Below, piece by piece: positions 35,571 through 45,424 of a DNA stretch of 64,000 nt. The notes below the pieces were generated by a model that did not search any database, was not told the DNA's origin, and saw only the letters and a list, made by a program, of their open reading frames with translations. Every line of letters begins with the position of its first letter. Position 1 is the stretch's first letter. This DNA comes from Eumeta japonica. Taxonomy: Eukaryota; Arthropoda; Insecta; Lepidoptera; Psychidae. The stretch spans positions 85,736-149,735 of the forward strand of contig BGZK01001453.1 in the NCBI GenBank assembly GCA_005406025.1, in the 5' to 3' direction. The position numbers were made by a program, and so were the translations under genes.

Positions 35571-37490
35571 CAACTACTTAATTACTAGTTATCGATATTG
35601 CAATTTTCATATGGAGTTGTAATACATGATACCAAGCTTTTCTTTCATGTTAAGGAATCATTAGTATTAAAAGCTATCTTATAAGTAGGAACTGCAAGAA
35701 AATTGAATTGTTATAATAACACTACACAATGTTGCAACTATAAATAAAAACTAATAAAAACAAACCATTACACTAAGCCGGAAATATAGAACTTGGCATT
35801 AAATATTAGGGAGAACTACACATGTACAATTGCAAAACATAATGTTTAAAAATAGTAACTATATAGTAGGCATTACAAAATGTATTTTTTTTTTATATTA
35901 ATCACAATACCCTTGTTGCAACTAAAAATAATTAACTATTTCCAAAATAGTGAAAATAAAATAAGTATTCAATGAAATAAAGTGCTGACTAACGTTTAAC
36001 TGATTTATTTATTTTCACTTTAGTCGACAGAAAATACTATTACTGCACAACTAAAACTTAAATGTGCTATTATTTAAATCAATAAACATTAATTTAGGAA
36101 ACCAATTTACAATAACAATATAATACCTAACAAGAGTGAGTACAGTATCTCAGTACTTGTAAACACAATAACAGGAATATTAAGTATTAAGAGAAAAGTG
36201 GGCGCGAAGGGCACAGACGGGGCGATTACTTTTGTGATAGTTCCTAGGTATTTAAGGGCATAACTTACTCAAAAAATGAACCAGCTTAGGGCATTAATAC
36301 GCACAATTACACGCCTTTTGGCCACGCCTGAGAAATGAACTGAGTTTGCGCTATGAGATTACTCGACATTTAAGAAATATGAATACTAATAATTAATAAT
36401 AATTTTGTACAAATTAAAAAGAAATATTATTAATTTTTACATATACACCTTTTGTAATTACAAAACTCGCTAATAGTCACTAACCGTCTCATTAACCAAT
36501 TAGGAAAGGCACTAGAATTAGAAATTAGTAATGTCTTTTATCGTTAAATATTAAAGACTACGATTTGTAGGAATTAAGCAAGCAGCAAACACTCGAAATT
36601 TCATAATGTTTTTTCTTGATGTTACAAAATACGAATTCTAATTTTTAGGTAACTTTGTACATTCTACTACCACATTGTAAATATTAATTTGTTTTACTAA
36701 TTCCCAAAATTACTTAAACAGTTTTGTTGTTATTACATTCCAATATTACTCAACTGGTGTAATAATTAAATGCAGTGGATATTTTCAAATAAACTTTAGT
36801 TTTTACACCATAAAATCTCTTATAACGGCAATTACAAAGTCATATTTAAATTTTTGCAAAAGAAAAATTCTCTCAGTGTGCAGTTTAGACGTTATAAATG
36901 TATTCCATATATCTTTAAGGATAAAATACATGATAGAAATAAAGCTCAATAAATGACATATTTTGAAATGTATTAAATATACAAGCAGGTAAATAAACAC
37001 ATCTCTTATAAATACAGAAATCATGTATTTCATTCATATTTATTTATGTTGATGTGAAAAAATGTATTCCATACACGTTTTAGTGTAATAAAACTTTGAA
37101 ACCACACATTAAACGATTGGTAAAAATGCAATAACGTTGAACATTATATACATTGAAAGCTTAACTCATCTTAAAAATGATACATTTTTAAATCAAAGTA
37201 CACGCGTTCAGGGTATGATGCGCGAATATGTTAATATCATTATTATGACAACAGTCGATTTCGCACCGCATCTAATTTGCGTATCGTTGTCAACATATGA
37301 AAAACAATTCTCGATTCGTAAGCTCGACAAAAAGAATATGCCTTCGGAAATATTGTAATAAATATAATATAATATAAAAGAAATATTTATGTATTTCGTA
37401 TAACTAAAGTATCGATTGTACGTCAATCGATTTCATTCTATCTATCGATTCGGAAATCTGACGAATTCCTTTCAATCGAAATCAATCCCA
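35570..37490. other. Unassigned AT-rich DNA
   Basis: Very A+T-rich with sparse 'acaaaatg/tttgtaat' words; no gene. Short frames at 36,803-37,033 and 37,137-37,426 lack domains. Confidence 0.4.
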
Positions 37491-37494
37491 AAGT

Positions 37495-37740
37495 ATACGA
37501 CTTACCTCGGCCCCGTTACGCGGCCGGTTAAGCGGATCTCGCCGAGCACAATCATGCCGGTTGTGCCGCTTGATCGCGCCAAATCACATTCCGGCGTCCT
37601 TACCTATCATATTACGCCGCCCCTCCGCGTACTCCGGCGCCTACAAAGGGTAGTCCAATATTTTCGTGCTCACTGGATGGGATTAATCAAGTGATGAGAC
37701 ACACCGATGATTTCTGATACAGATCGTGCTCGCGCGCTGT
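37495..37740. other. GC-rich island 6
   Basis: Balanced to GC-rich patch with 'cccgttacgcggccggttaa' and 'cgccgcccctccgcgtactc', and a plus-strand frame open to 37,694 (Arg/Pro-rich). No domain is recognised. 'ggattaatcaagtgatgag' near 37,679 is a homeodomain-type word, which has no weight on its own. Confidence 0.4.
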
Positions 37741-38078
37741 TATTATTATTATTATTTTTTTGGGTGAAAAAAATCCGAAGGTAGTGATATAACTTCGGAT
37801 CGAAGTGAAATAGTACTGAGGTTTTGATTAGGACCTAAAATTTATTATGTTCCAATATGATGTGGTCATAGTGCATTGCTTGTTTTCGATGAAATGACAA
37901 AAAATCATCATAAGTGATAGGTACAATGTAAGATTTTTACATATTTTAACAATAGTGCGATTCTTCGTAAAATAAAGGAATGAAAGAAATAGACTTGAAT
38001 TTACTATAAAAATGTCCAAAAAAAACCTGTAAACATAAAAAAGACCCGGCTATGATTCAAATAGCAACAAAACGTATT

Positions 38079-38130
38079 GTACATGCTTAAATTAAGTACA
38101 TGCCTAAATTAAGTATATGCTTAAGTTATG
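38079..38130 (+). repeat. Three-unit 19-bp tandem repeat
   Basis: Units of the form 'acatgcttaaattaagt', 'acatgcctaaattaagt' and 'atatgcttaagttatg'. Confidence 0.8.
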
Positions 38131-38134
38131 TTTA

Positions 38135-39060
38135 TAGTTATGTTTGTTTTTTATTTCATCTCATTGTCAATTGTTTACAATATTTTTTTAATATATTTTG
38201 AACCCAATAACTCTATTATTCCATACGCTAGTACCATTTACTTACATGAAGAATTCAAGCTGCAAAAAACATAAGCAATGTAAAAACGCATATGTCAGTC
38301 GCTTTCACTATAAAATCATTTAAATGAAATTATTTGAACCAGCAATGTGTTTTGTGATAACCTTACCTATGATTGCTAACATTATGATGAAAAAATAGCA
38401 TTGGATATTAAAATCAACCAGTCTGCATGACGGACTCAAGGATCTGTCGCTAATGATACCATTACGAAATAATATAAGAGTAAAACTTACTAAATAATAA
38501 ATAGGATGACAGGACTAACCAATCTGTTTAGTAACAATAAAACACTGATTAAGTTCGTTTTTAGTCAGATTAAGAACTTGATGTTAATTAATATTTATTA
38601 GATAACAAATATTTCTGCGGATTTTCCTCGTGATTATTATGATATACTTCATATATTTTCAAATAATTTATGCTTATTCCTCCGTTCTTTTGGACTTTGG
38701 TTGAAGGTCATATGAAACTACAACACACAAAACGACAGACTAGAAGATCAGAGGTGCAATGAGCACGAGCGCTCAGAAAGGTAAAGAAAAATATGTGCCG
38801 ACCTCAGGATAAAGTTTGTGATAACCCCCCGGATTCATCCAGTATCTATAGATCGGCGTGTAGCGGCTAGATCTGCCGGTGATACTAAGTCATCAGTTCG
38901 GGACGTTGCCATCGCTTCAGTTATCACGATTATTGACAGCCCCCGACGTACTCTGCGTAAAGGGCTGAAGAATAAGGCCCATTAATTTGAATATAAAAGA
39001 TTGTGGAAGGGTGTGCGTAACGTGGTGATTAAAACCTAACATGGCCATATCTAAGCAACC
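38135..39060. other. Unassigned DNA
   Basis: No gene recognised. Composition rises towards balance after 38,740. 'gtggtgattaaaacctaaca' at 39,022 resembles 'gtggtgattacaacttaaca' at 28,498, suggesting a shared dispersed repeat. Confidence 0.35.
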
Positions 39061-39081
39061 TCACACAATACAAATTGCAAA

Positions 39082-39339
39082 ATGTCCGATCGCATTATGA
39101 TGCAATTCTACTTGAGATTCAGAAACTTGGATTTTAAATATTCCATGCTGACAGAATACGCGTTGAAGTCGTTAACGGTCGTCATCACCAACGCGGTGAC
39201 AGCATCGTGGACCGACAGTTTGACGTATCTTCCGAGGCATTGGACAATTGATGATTGTGATGATGTGTGTGCAAGTGAAGTAGATGATTCTTCTGTGATT
39301 ATGCAACGAAACCCTGTCGATTCAAAACTATTGAGCTGA
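39082..39339 (+). other. 85-codon open frame, unrecognised
   Basis: Opens MSDRIMMQFYLRFRNLDFKY and ends at a TGA. Its composition is more balanced than the flanks, with an acidic patch (DDCDDVCASEVDD) towards the C-terminus. No domain, signal peptide or membrane segment is seen. It could be an exon, a fragment of a transposon gene or chance. The region just downstream keeps the same composition but has many stops. Confidence 0.25.
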
Positions 39340-39814
39340 GCAATCGGCCACCATAGATCCTATAACAATCGAATCTCTTTAATCATGCACTAGAAAAGGA
39401 AAAGACCATACAGTTCGCTATCTACAAAGTAGCTCATCTGTCTCTACGCCATTGCGTGTTTTTGGACACCATCGTCGATCAGAACATAGATAAATGCAAA
39501 CTGAACTTTGCATTCATTAAATCTGCATTACGGCCATCGCACTCGACGACGCTATCGCGTCGAGGAAAAAATTTCTTGAGTACTTAGGTACATTTAAAAA
39601 AAAATTACTTGAATCGCTGAAAACACAAGACGGCGAGAGCGCTCAACCTGAATTTCGTGAATTTCAAGTGGATACGGTTTAGCGCTCCGTTTTCATGTAA
39701 TTTCGTTTCAAATGCTGTGCTTTTGTTCTTAATTTTTTCGTTATTAAATTTCCATATTAAAAATCATATTTTTATGATTCCGTATTTCTAAAGTTCACTA
39801 ATTACTACACACTA

Positions 39815-39892
39815 GTGATTCCTCTGGTCTCGGGTGTCTATGGGCGGCGGTGATCATCTACTTCCTGATGGCTGGCATGCTCGTTCGCCCCT
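39815..39892 (+). repeat. 'atgggcggcggtgat' dispersed repeat end
   Basis: The phrase 'gtctatgggcggcggtgatc' followed by 'atctacttcctgatgg' and 'gctcgttcgccccttaaaat' is a known pattern of a highly repeated lepidopteran element (recalled). The core phrase recurs at 45,223-45,245. Confidence 0.6.
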
Positions 39893-39894
39893 TA

Positions 39895-40310
39895 AAATTC
39901 CGTAAAATAAATAGAAGAAACCTAATAGGATCCCTTCGTTGTCCGTCTGTCCGTCTTTCTTTCCGTCGGTCACGACCCTTTTTCTCAGAAACGAGTTGAA
40001 GTATCAAGTTGAAATTAACATCAAATACTTACATCTGATGTTCCTTAAAGCTGTCAACGTAATCAAAAACTGCGGCCAACATATAACCATTTATGCTTTA
40101 TATTTTCAAATTCGTAAATAAAACAAAATTTATAGATTTTTTCTTATTTCTTCGTTATTTCTTATTCATATCTTCACAAAATTTGGCTAAAAAAAAATTA
40201 ACGCATCTTTAAGAGTTCCAACAATTAAGATAAATTTAAGAAAATCCAAAAATTAAAAAAAAAACAAAATTTTCGGAGTCCCTGGGACCAACATATTGCC
40301 AATATGGGTA
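39895..40310 (-). repeat. Lepidoptera-type dispersed repeat, inverted copy
   Basis: 'ggatcccttcgttgtccgtc' and 'tgtccgtctttctttccgtc', then 'accctttttctcagaaacga' and 'tcaagttgaaattaacatc', are the reverse-oriented counterparts of the gacagacggac/agggttcc blocks seen at 7.3, 8.4 and 25.6 kb. Confidence 0.6.
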
Positions 40311-40319
40311 TCAAAAACA

Positions 40320-41425
40320 AACAAGAATTATCAAGTCTTGATGGCTAAAATATTTACATGCACAATTAACTTCGTATAGAACTGTCAAGATGCGAATCCT
40401 ATTTGCCCTTGTCTGTTTTTTTTAAGAACATGCTATAGAACTGCCCTAATTATCTCACGCCTTTAGTTATTAAATCAAAAATATTACTTTGCCGCGGCGA
40501 GCATAGAATAAGTACTAAAGTAAAGATAAACAACGATCTCGCTGACTTCAAATTTAAAACTTTAACTTCGCCTTCAAAAACAGAATCCAAAACTTGAAGT
40601 TTTTGCTTAGCTTGATTAGAAATTAATTTCCCTAGCTCTTTATCCTCTCTAATACTATTCGAATTACTGCACTGTTATATTGTTTCAATAGGAAAAAGTA
40701 CGAAATTGAATAAGTACTGTAATTAATTTATAATATTCATATACGTATTTAAAATTTCAGTGATTGAATGCGATAATTTCCATAAATTCAGACATTTATT
40801 CGATCTGTACATTTTTTTATTAGAACGTCAATGAAAAGCAAAAAATGAATTTCGCCAGTGAAAATGGACGATTCTTAATCACAATTCACCCAGCGCCGTA
40901 CGTCAGAGACCGAACACGGTCCTGACAGTGATCAATACTACATCAATGATAACGGATATGTGGGGCATTCGTGAATTTCAGTTACATCAAAATTGAGTGT
41001 GCATGTAAGAAATAATCCATCGCCTGTAATAATGGACTGAAAATTGTGTAGGAATGTGATTAAAATGTAATTTTATAGTAAATAATAATAAATTTTGCAG
41101 ATCGAAGTACTAATTACGCTATATTTTTTCCATTAGAAAATTGTGTGCTTTGGAGTACTAGTGAAAAATCAATCAATTAACATGACCTGGCCTCTAATTT
41201 CAACAAAAAAAAAACACATTCAATTAATTGCCTAAAAATTTGCTTGATTTCAGATCGTTAAAATAACTTTTCGCATCCAGAGTAATATCTCAACCATTAA
41301 GTCATGGAGGTCTCATTTATTACAATTCTTTTTTTTTGCTTCGTCTTTGACAAAAGAAAAATGTTATAGATAAAAACTTATTATATTGGACAAGATTTGT
41401 CTTAACTAAAAAACACATTAAGACT
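40320..41425. other. Unassigned AT-rich DNA
   Basis: No gene or classifiable element. A short direct recurrence of 'ttgaatgcgata'-type words is not significant. Confidence 0.4.
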
Positions 41426-41661
41426 TTAAATTAGGTCGGAGAAAAGTTTTTTCGTATTTTATAAATAAAAAGTTGTCGTATAGTCTCTTTGGTTGTAATA
41501 TTTTTATCTGGCTAGTTTTGATGTCATTAAGTAGATTATATTTTAAAAGAAGAAATATAAAAAGTAAAAACGGTATCTCTTCACTTTTCTATTGTTTTTC
41601 TGTCTACAAAAATGAGTGAATCCAACGTAGATACTAAATACATTTTGAAGTTTTATTACAA

Positions 41662-41953
41662 TAAATATAGTTTAAAAAACTAAAAAACACGCTTCGATGA
41701 TCACATCGAAGTAAAAAACGAAAAATAATTCTTAATATAGGCAGAAAATATAAATGAACGAAAAAAGATTAGTATTATTGTGAAAAAAGCGTGGGGTGCT
41801 TGATAAGTGAAAAAAAATATGGCACAAAGCACCCACGCTTTTCTAATACTAATCTTTTTTCGTTCATTTATATTGCCTATATTAAGAATTATTTTTCGTT
41901 TTAGTTCGATGTGATCATCAAAGCGTGTTTTTAGTTTTAAACTATATTTATTT
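41662..41953. repeat. 292-bp palindrome (foldback element) inside mariner
   Basis: Left arm 41,662-41,801 and right arm 41,827-41,953 are near-exact reverse complements around a 25-nt spacer. Key matched blocks are 'cacgcttcgatgatcacat', 'aaaataattcttaatatagg', 'tatttatataaatgaacg' type words, 'gattagta' and 'gcgtggggtgct/agcacccacgc'. It starts and ends with AATAAATATAGTTT/AAACTATATTTATT. Small differences between the arms are mostly 1-8 bp indels. The 85-codon minus-strand frame here (41,701-41,958) is a by-product. Confidence 0.92.
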
Positions 41954-42053
41954 TCCACTTTTAGTTTGATCGATTGTCAAAAAATTGTATTCCGAGTTGT
42001 TGTGAATGTTTGGACGTGACGCACATTTTTTTTTAGTATCGTAAATCTACAAC

Positions 42054-42262
42054 AGAGGGTGTACGGATGGGAAATTCTTTCCGAACGGGAGAGTTAGGGT
42101 CAAGGTGTTAATTTTCAAAAATGATACTGAAGTCGATAGTATTGTAAACCTTTGATAGAGGGCGGATGATTGTAAAATTCTCTTCGAATAGAAGATTTAA
42201 GTTTGTGGTCTTAATTTCTGAGAATAATTCAGTTTTGACGTTTTTACTATAGAGTTTAATAT
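42054..42262 (+). repeat. Two-unit ~103-bp diverged tandem duplication
   Basis: Unit 1 starts 'agagggtgtacggatgggaa' (42,054), unit 2 'agagggcggatgattgtaaa' (42,157). Both continue with 'attctttccgaa/attctcttcgaa' and 'gttaattt/cttaattt'. Confidence 0.7.
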
Positions 42263-42599
42263 GACATATTTTTTATCATGAATCCATTTTCTTTATAGAT
42301 GAGTTGATTGAAAATATGAACTTTTCTACTTAACTTCTACATCCAAAATTTTAATTATATTTATTTAAATTTCAAAAAAGAAATCTTCAGAAAACTAAAT
42401 ATTTTATCAACATCAAATTATGACATTGTATGAATTAATCCTTGTACCTATTTTTTATATTAATTCTATTTATTCGTAAGTCCCTATTTTGAACTGATTG
42501 AATTTACATCGATAGGTACCAAATAGAATTACCAAACCAAATTAATTAATCCTGGCAATCCTGACCAGGACAATTAGACAAACTTATCAAATTATTGTA

Positions 42600-42750
42600 T
42601 TGTCACCGGTCCTTGATAAGTCTACAAAGTTTCAATAAAATCTGACCGATCAAAGTGGGTCAAAATCGAGTTCAAAGAAGTCGGTTACAAACAAACAAGC
42701 AAACAAACAAACATACAAGTAAAGCTAATAAAAACGTGTTAAAAAAAGGA
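42600..42750 (+). repeat. Lepidoptera-type dispersed repeat with (ACAA)n tail
   Basis: 'ccttgataagtctacaaagt', 'ttcaataaaatctgaccg', 'caaagtgggtcaaaatcgag', 'aaagaagtcggttac' followed by an (aaac)n-rich run at 42,686-42,720. I recall this phrase order as a frequent moth and butterfly repeat. It lies inside mariner 1. Confidence 0.6.
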
Positions 42751-42824
42751 AAAAAATCGAAAATGCAAACAAGTTCTACAGACTGTAGCGAAACCCGTAT
42801 CAACGCATAATAAGTTGACGCTAT

Positions 42825-43255
42825 GTATATGATGGGATTGGAAGGGCATTTATTCATTATGAGCTTTTACCACCGGGCAAATTTGGATCTCTACTGCTAA
42901 CAGTTAATGAAACTCAAGCAAAGAGAATGGAAAAAAAACAGCCGGAATCGATCAACAGAAAGGATATGCTTTTATCACCATGATAAAGCCAGACCACACA
43001 CATCTTGAGCCACTCAGCAAATGTTGAGAAAGTTTTATTGGACATGTTAATACATCCACCAGATAGCTCCGACCTTGCAGCTTCAGATCTTTACCTACAG
43101 TGTTCTCATCAGAGTTCTTTAGGTAGTGTAAGTTAACATTAAGAAAGGACTGTTAAAACTACTTATCGCAGTTTTTTGATCAGAAGTCCCAAAATTTTTA
43201 CAGCAATGGGATTATGACACTACCTAAAAAATGGCTATAAGTTGTTGAACGAAAC
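42825..43255 (+). pseudogene. Mariner transposase, C-terminal part
   Basis: In shifting frames: GLEGHLFIMSFY (for the WDWKGIIHYELL block), QLMKLKQ, then FYHHDKARPHTS around 42,970-43,005, which is the block holding the second catalytic Asp. A 'HPP..S.DLA.SD' block lies near 43,050-43,095 with the third Asp retained. The end reads KFLQQWDYDT and a 'KW' block. At least four stops or frameshifts interrupt it. The pattern fits the irritans-like D,D34D mariners (family knowledge; subfamily tentative). Confidence 0.85.
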
Positions 43256-43620
43256 GGTATGTATATATTACAATTAAATGTGAATAAAATACGAAGAAAA
43301 ATTGACGAAAAAGTCTTTACAAATCTTTACAACATATACACCATTTTTAAGTCCTACAAAAGATTTTCTCATGTAAAAATTTAGCAACTGATTTAATTTA
43401 AATTTAATATAGAAATAATCATTAGTTCCAAAAAGTCAATTCTTCATCATTACGGATGAATGAATACCACGATATCTAAATAAAAAAGTTAGGACTAATC
43501 ATTCAGACTCACACAACATATATTATACCTACCGTTGTTTATTTACATTCTTGCTGTAGCAACAGCGAATCCGCATCAGAACTTCTTGAAAAGGGTCGCT
43601 ATCGTAAAGCCACGTAAAAG

Positions 43621-43659
43621 CTTCATGAAACCTTGAAACAATCTCAAGGTTTCATGAAG
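43621..43659. repeat. Perfect 16-bp hairpin
   Basis: CTTCATGAAACCTTGA (43,621-43,636) and TCAAGGTTTCATGAAG (43,644-43,659), 7-nt loop. Confidence 0.93.
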
Positions 43660-44703
43660 TTTCTAAAAATCAACTGATAAATTTGTATGGATTTGACTAA
43701 AGACCGTAGAAAACATTAAAAAAAGGCCGAAATTATTCAAGACTATTTACAAAAGTTTGCACTATACATAAATTCAATAAATCGAGTTACAGAATTGAAC
43801 ATTGAAACTATAAAATAAAAAAATATATGTTTTATCTGTATGGTGTAAATCTACAAAGGTACCTGGTATCTGGAGACCATCAACGAGGTTATATCAGACT
43901 CTACAGAATAAAACCAGCATTGTCTTTCTCTTCGTTTACATGCCGGGGTAATTAGTACAAATTCTCATTCTTCGACTGCTTTGATTGTGACATTCTCTCC
44001 ATAGAAGAACTCCTCTTCAGAGCTCGCCCAGATCCCTTTAGAATAATCACGCGGAAACATGCCGCGCCACCTCGAACTAGTAATGGAATAACTAACCTGC
44101 CAAATTTGCCGCCTCAGGACAGTATTTTTGCCTCACCTAAGCATAGTCATAAAAGCTCGCAGTCGCGAGGCAAAGCCTCAGTGTTTCGTCGTAGCTTACC
44201 CATTATTCGGACTCTCCTTGATATCCTGGAAAAATACTAATGTGTCAAGGAGAAATATCGTAACACCGACTTCGGGTCCTTTTTCGTTTCTTCCGGATAT
44301 GCCGATTTTCCGAGGAATGAGCATCCCGTCACACCGTGGTGAGAAACTCATAAGCAGCAAAATTAAAATAGTCTGGTATAAAATCAATAATGAATCTGAG
44401 AAATTTAAAATTCGCGATCGTTATTCTAACTTCCTGATTTGTGACAAATTTTCAACTTCGAAAGCAGAAGCTCTATAATTCAATAATGTCTTTTCCAATA
44501 TACGTTTTAGATTAACTTGATTCCACAAAGCTACTGTTATTAAATTGTTATTTAATCACTTCTTAAAGAAAGTGTTAAAGTTAGAAGGCGATGATTAAGT
44601 TCAGTTACGTTGTTTTATTCCATACCAAAAATATTCGTTGCTAAATTAAAAAAAAAGGGAACATCTCGCGAGCAAAGGATGTCCACTAATTAATCAACTG
44701 AGG

Positions 44704-44751
44704 AGCCACGCAATCCACAATTGAGCTTAGTTAATTGTGGATTGCGTGGCT
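44704..44751. repeat. Perfect 19-bp hairpin
   Basis: AGCCACGCAATCCACAATT (44,704-44,722) and AATTGTGGATTGCGTGGCT (44,733-44,751), 10-nt loop. Confidence 0.93.
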
Positions 44752-44939
44752 ACTCGTTTGGCTGTTAATTTGTCTATTAACGTTGTATTAACCCTGAATA
44801 ATTTCAGACCTTAATGAAGTAAATTAATTCCCTTCTCTACGTCCGGGAAAAATTAAGTCCTACAAATTATAGACCTACATTGCTTTGCTTACTGATATAT
44901 GTTTAAAAAAAAATATTTACTTAACTTTTTCATCAATTA

Positions 44940-45245
44940 TAATGTGGTAGAGCCACGATGTAGCCAACCTGCGGCTGCAGTACGTTAATGGACCAGCTCC
45001 ACCGATGCAATACCACACTCTCACAGAATACACCCGTAAAGAAATTATTACCGCTGCTGCATTTCGTCCAGATAGTGACAGTTCCAGTGACCCACTCCCC
45101 TTCTATTACCCTACAATCTTCCTCCATGAACGCCTCCCTGCTCCACGAGCTCACTCCTCGTCAGATGTGCAGTTCCTATCCAAAAAACGGCAATGCACTG
45201 GAGATTCTTCTGGAGTGACGAGTGTCTATGGGCGGCGGTGACCAT
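44940..45245 (+). repeat. Dispersed repeat ending in 'atgggcggcggtga'
   Basis: A block with balanced composition ('agccaacctgcggctgcagt', 'accgctgctgcatttcgtcc', 'ggagattcttctggagtgac') ends in 'gtgtctatgggcggcggtga', shared with 39,820-39,840. Three overlapping open frames (44,933-45,241, both strands) come from this composition. I judge it a dispersed repeat rather than a gene. Confidence 0.5.
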
Positions 45246-45261
45246 CTGTATAGATGGTCAC
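45238..45261. repeat. Perfect 10-bp hairpin at repeat end
   Basis: GTGACCATCT, GTAT loop, AGATGGTCAC. It lies exactly where the dispersed repeat stops, so its right arm probably copies the repeat end backwards. Confidence 0.9.
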
Positions 45262-45385
45262 ACGACGGTCAGAGTATTCTAACGTTTTACGTACTCATTT
45301 TCCTATTGATGATTCTATGAAAAAAACTACTCTCTTGCTTTGATTACGATATTAAATTTCTTTTTAGTCAAAATTTGGGATTCGC

Positions 45386-45423
45386 GAAGAGTAGACCCAC
45401 GTTGTTACATGGGTCTACTCTTC
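45386..45423. repeat. Perfect 14-bp hairpin
   Basis: GAAGAGTAGACCCA (45,386-45,399) and TGGGTCTACTCTTC (45,410-45,423), 10-nt loop. Confidence 0.93.
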
Positions 45424-45424
45424 T

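Larger units (their letters stand above)
41431..43320 (+). mobile_element. Degraded mariner transposon 1 with nested insertions
   Basis: The 5' terminal inverted repeat is TTAGGTCGGAGAAAAGTTTT (from 41,431). A start ATG at about 41,610 opens MSESNVDTKYILKFYYNK, a typical mariner N-terminus. The frame is then cut by a 292-bp palindrome (41,662-41,953), a tandem duplication and another repeat (about 42,050-42,770). The transposase C-terminal part resumes at about 42,825. The 3' end near 43,285-43,320 retains 'aaaatacgaagaaaaa', inverse to the 5' end but eroded. The middle, including the first catalytic Asp region, is missing. Confidence 0.85.
43330..44930. other. Unassigned DNA with two hairpins
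   Basis: No gene recognised apart from the hairpins listed separately. The 116-codon plus-strand frame 44,128-44,478 (Arg/Ser-rich start, no domain) overlaps a 63-codon antisense frame; neither is supported. Confidence 0.4.

Noticed and set aside
44128..44478. 116-codon frame, one of the longest in the window
   Set aside because: No recognised motif, an overlapping antisense frame, and no evidence of splicing or conservation; not called as a gene.
43621..44751. Perfect hairpins considered as microRNA precursors
   Set aside because: Arms of 16-19 bp with 7-10 nt loops are too short, and there is no extended imperfect lower stem as in insect pre-miRNAs.
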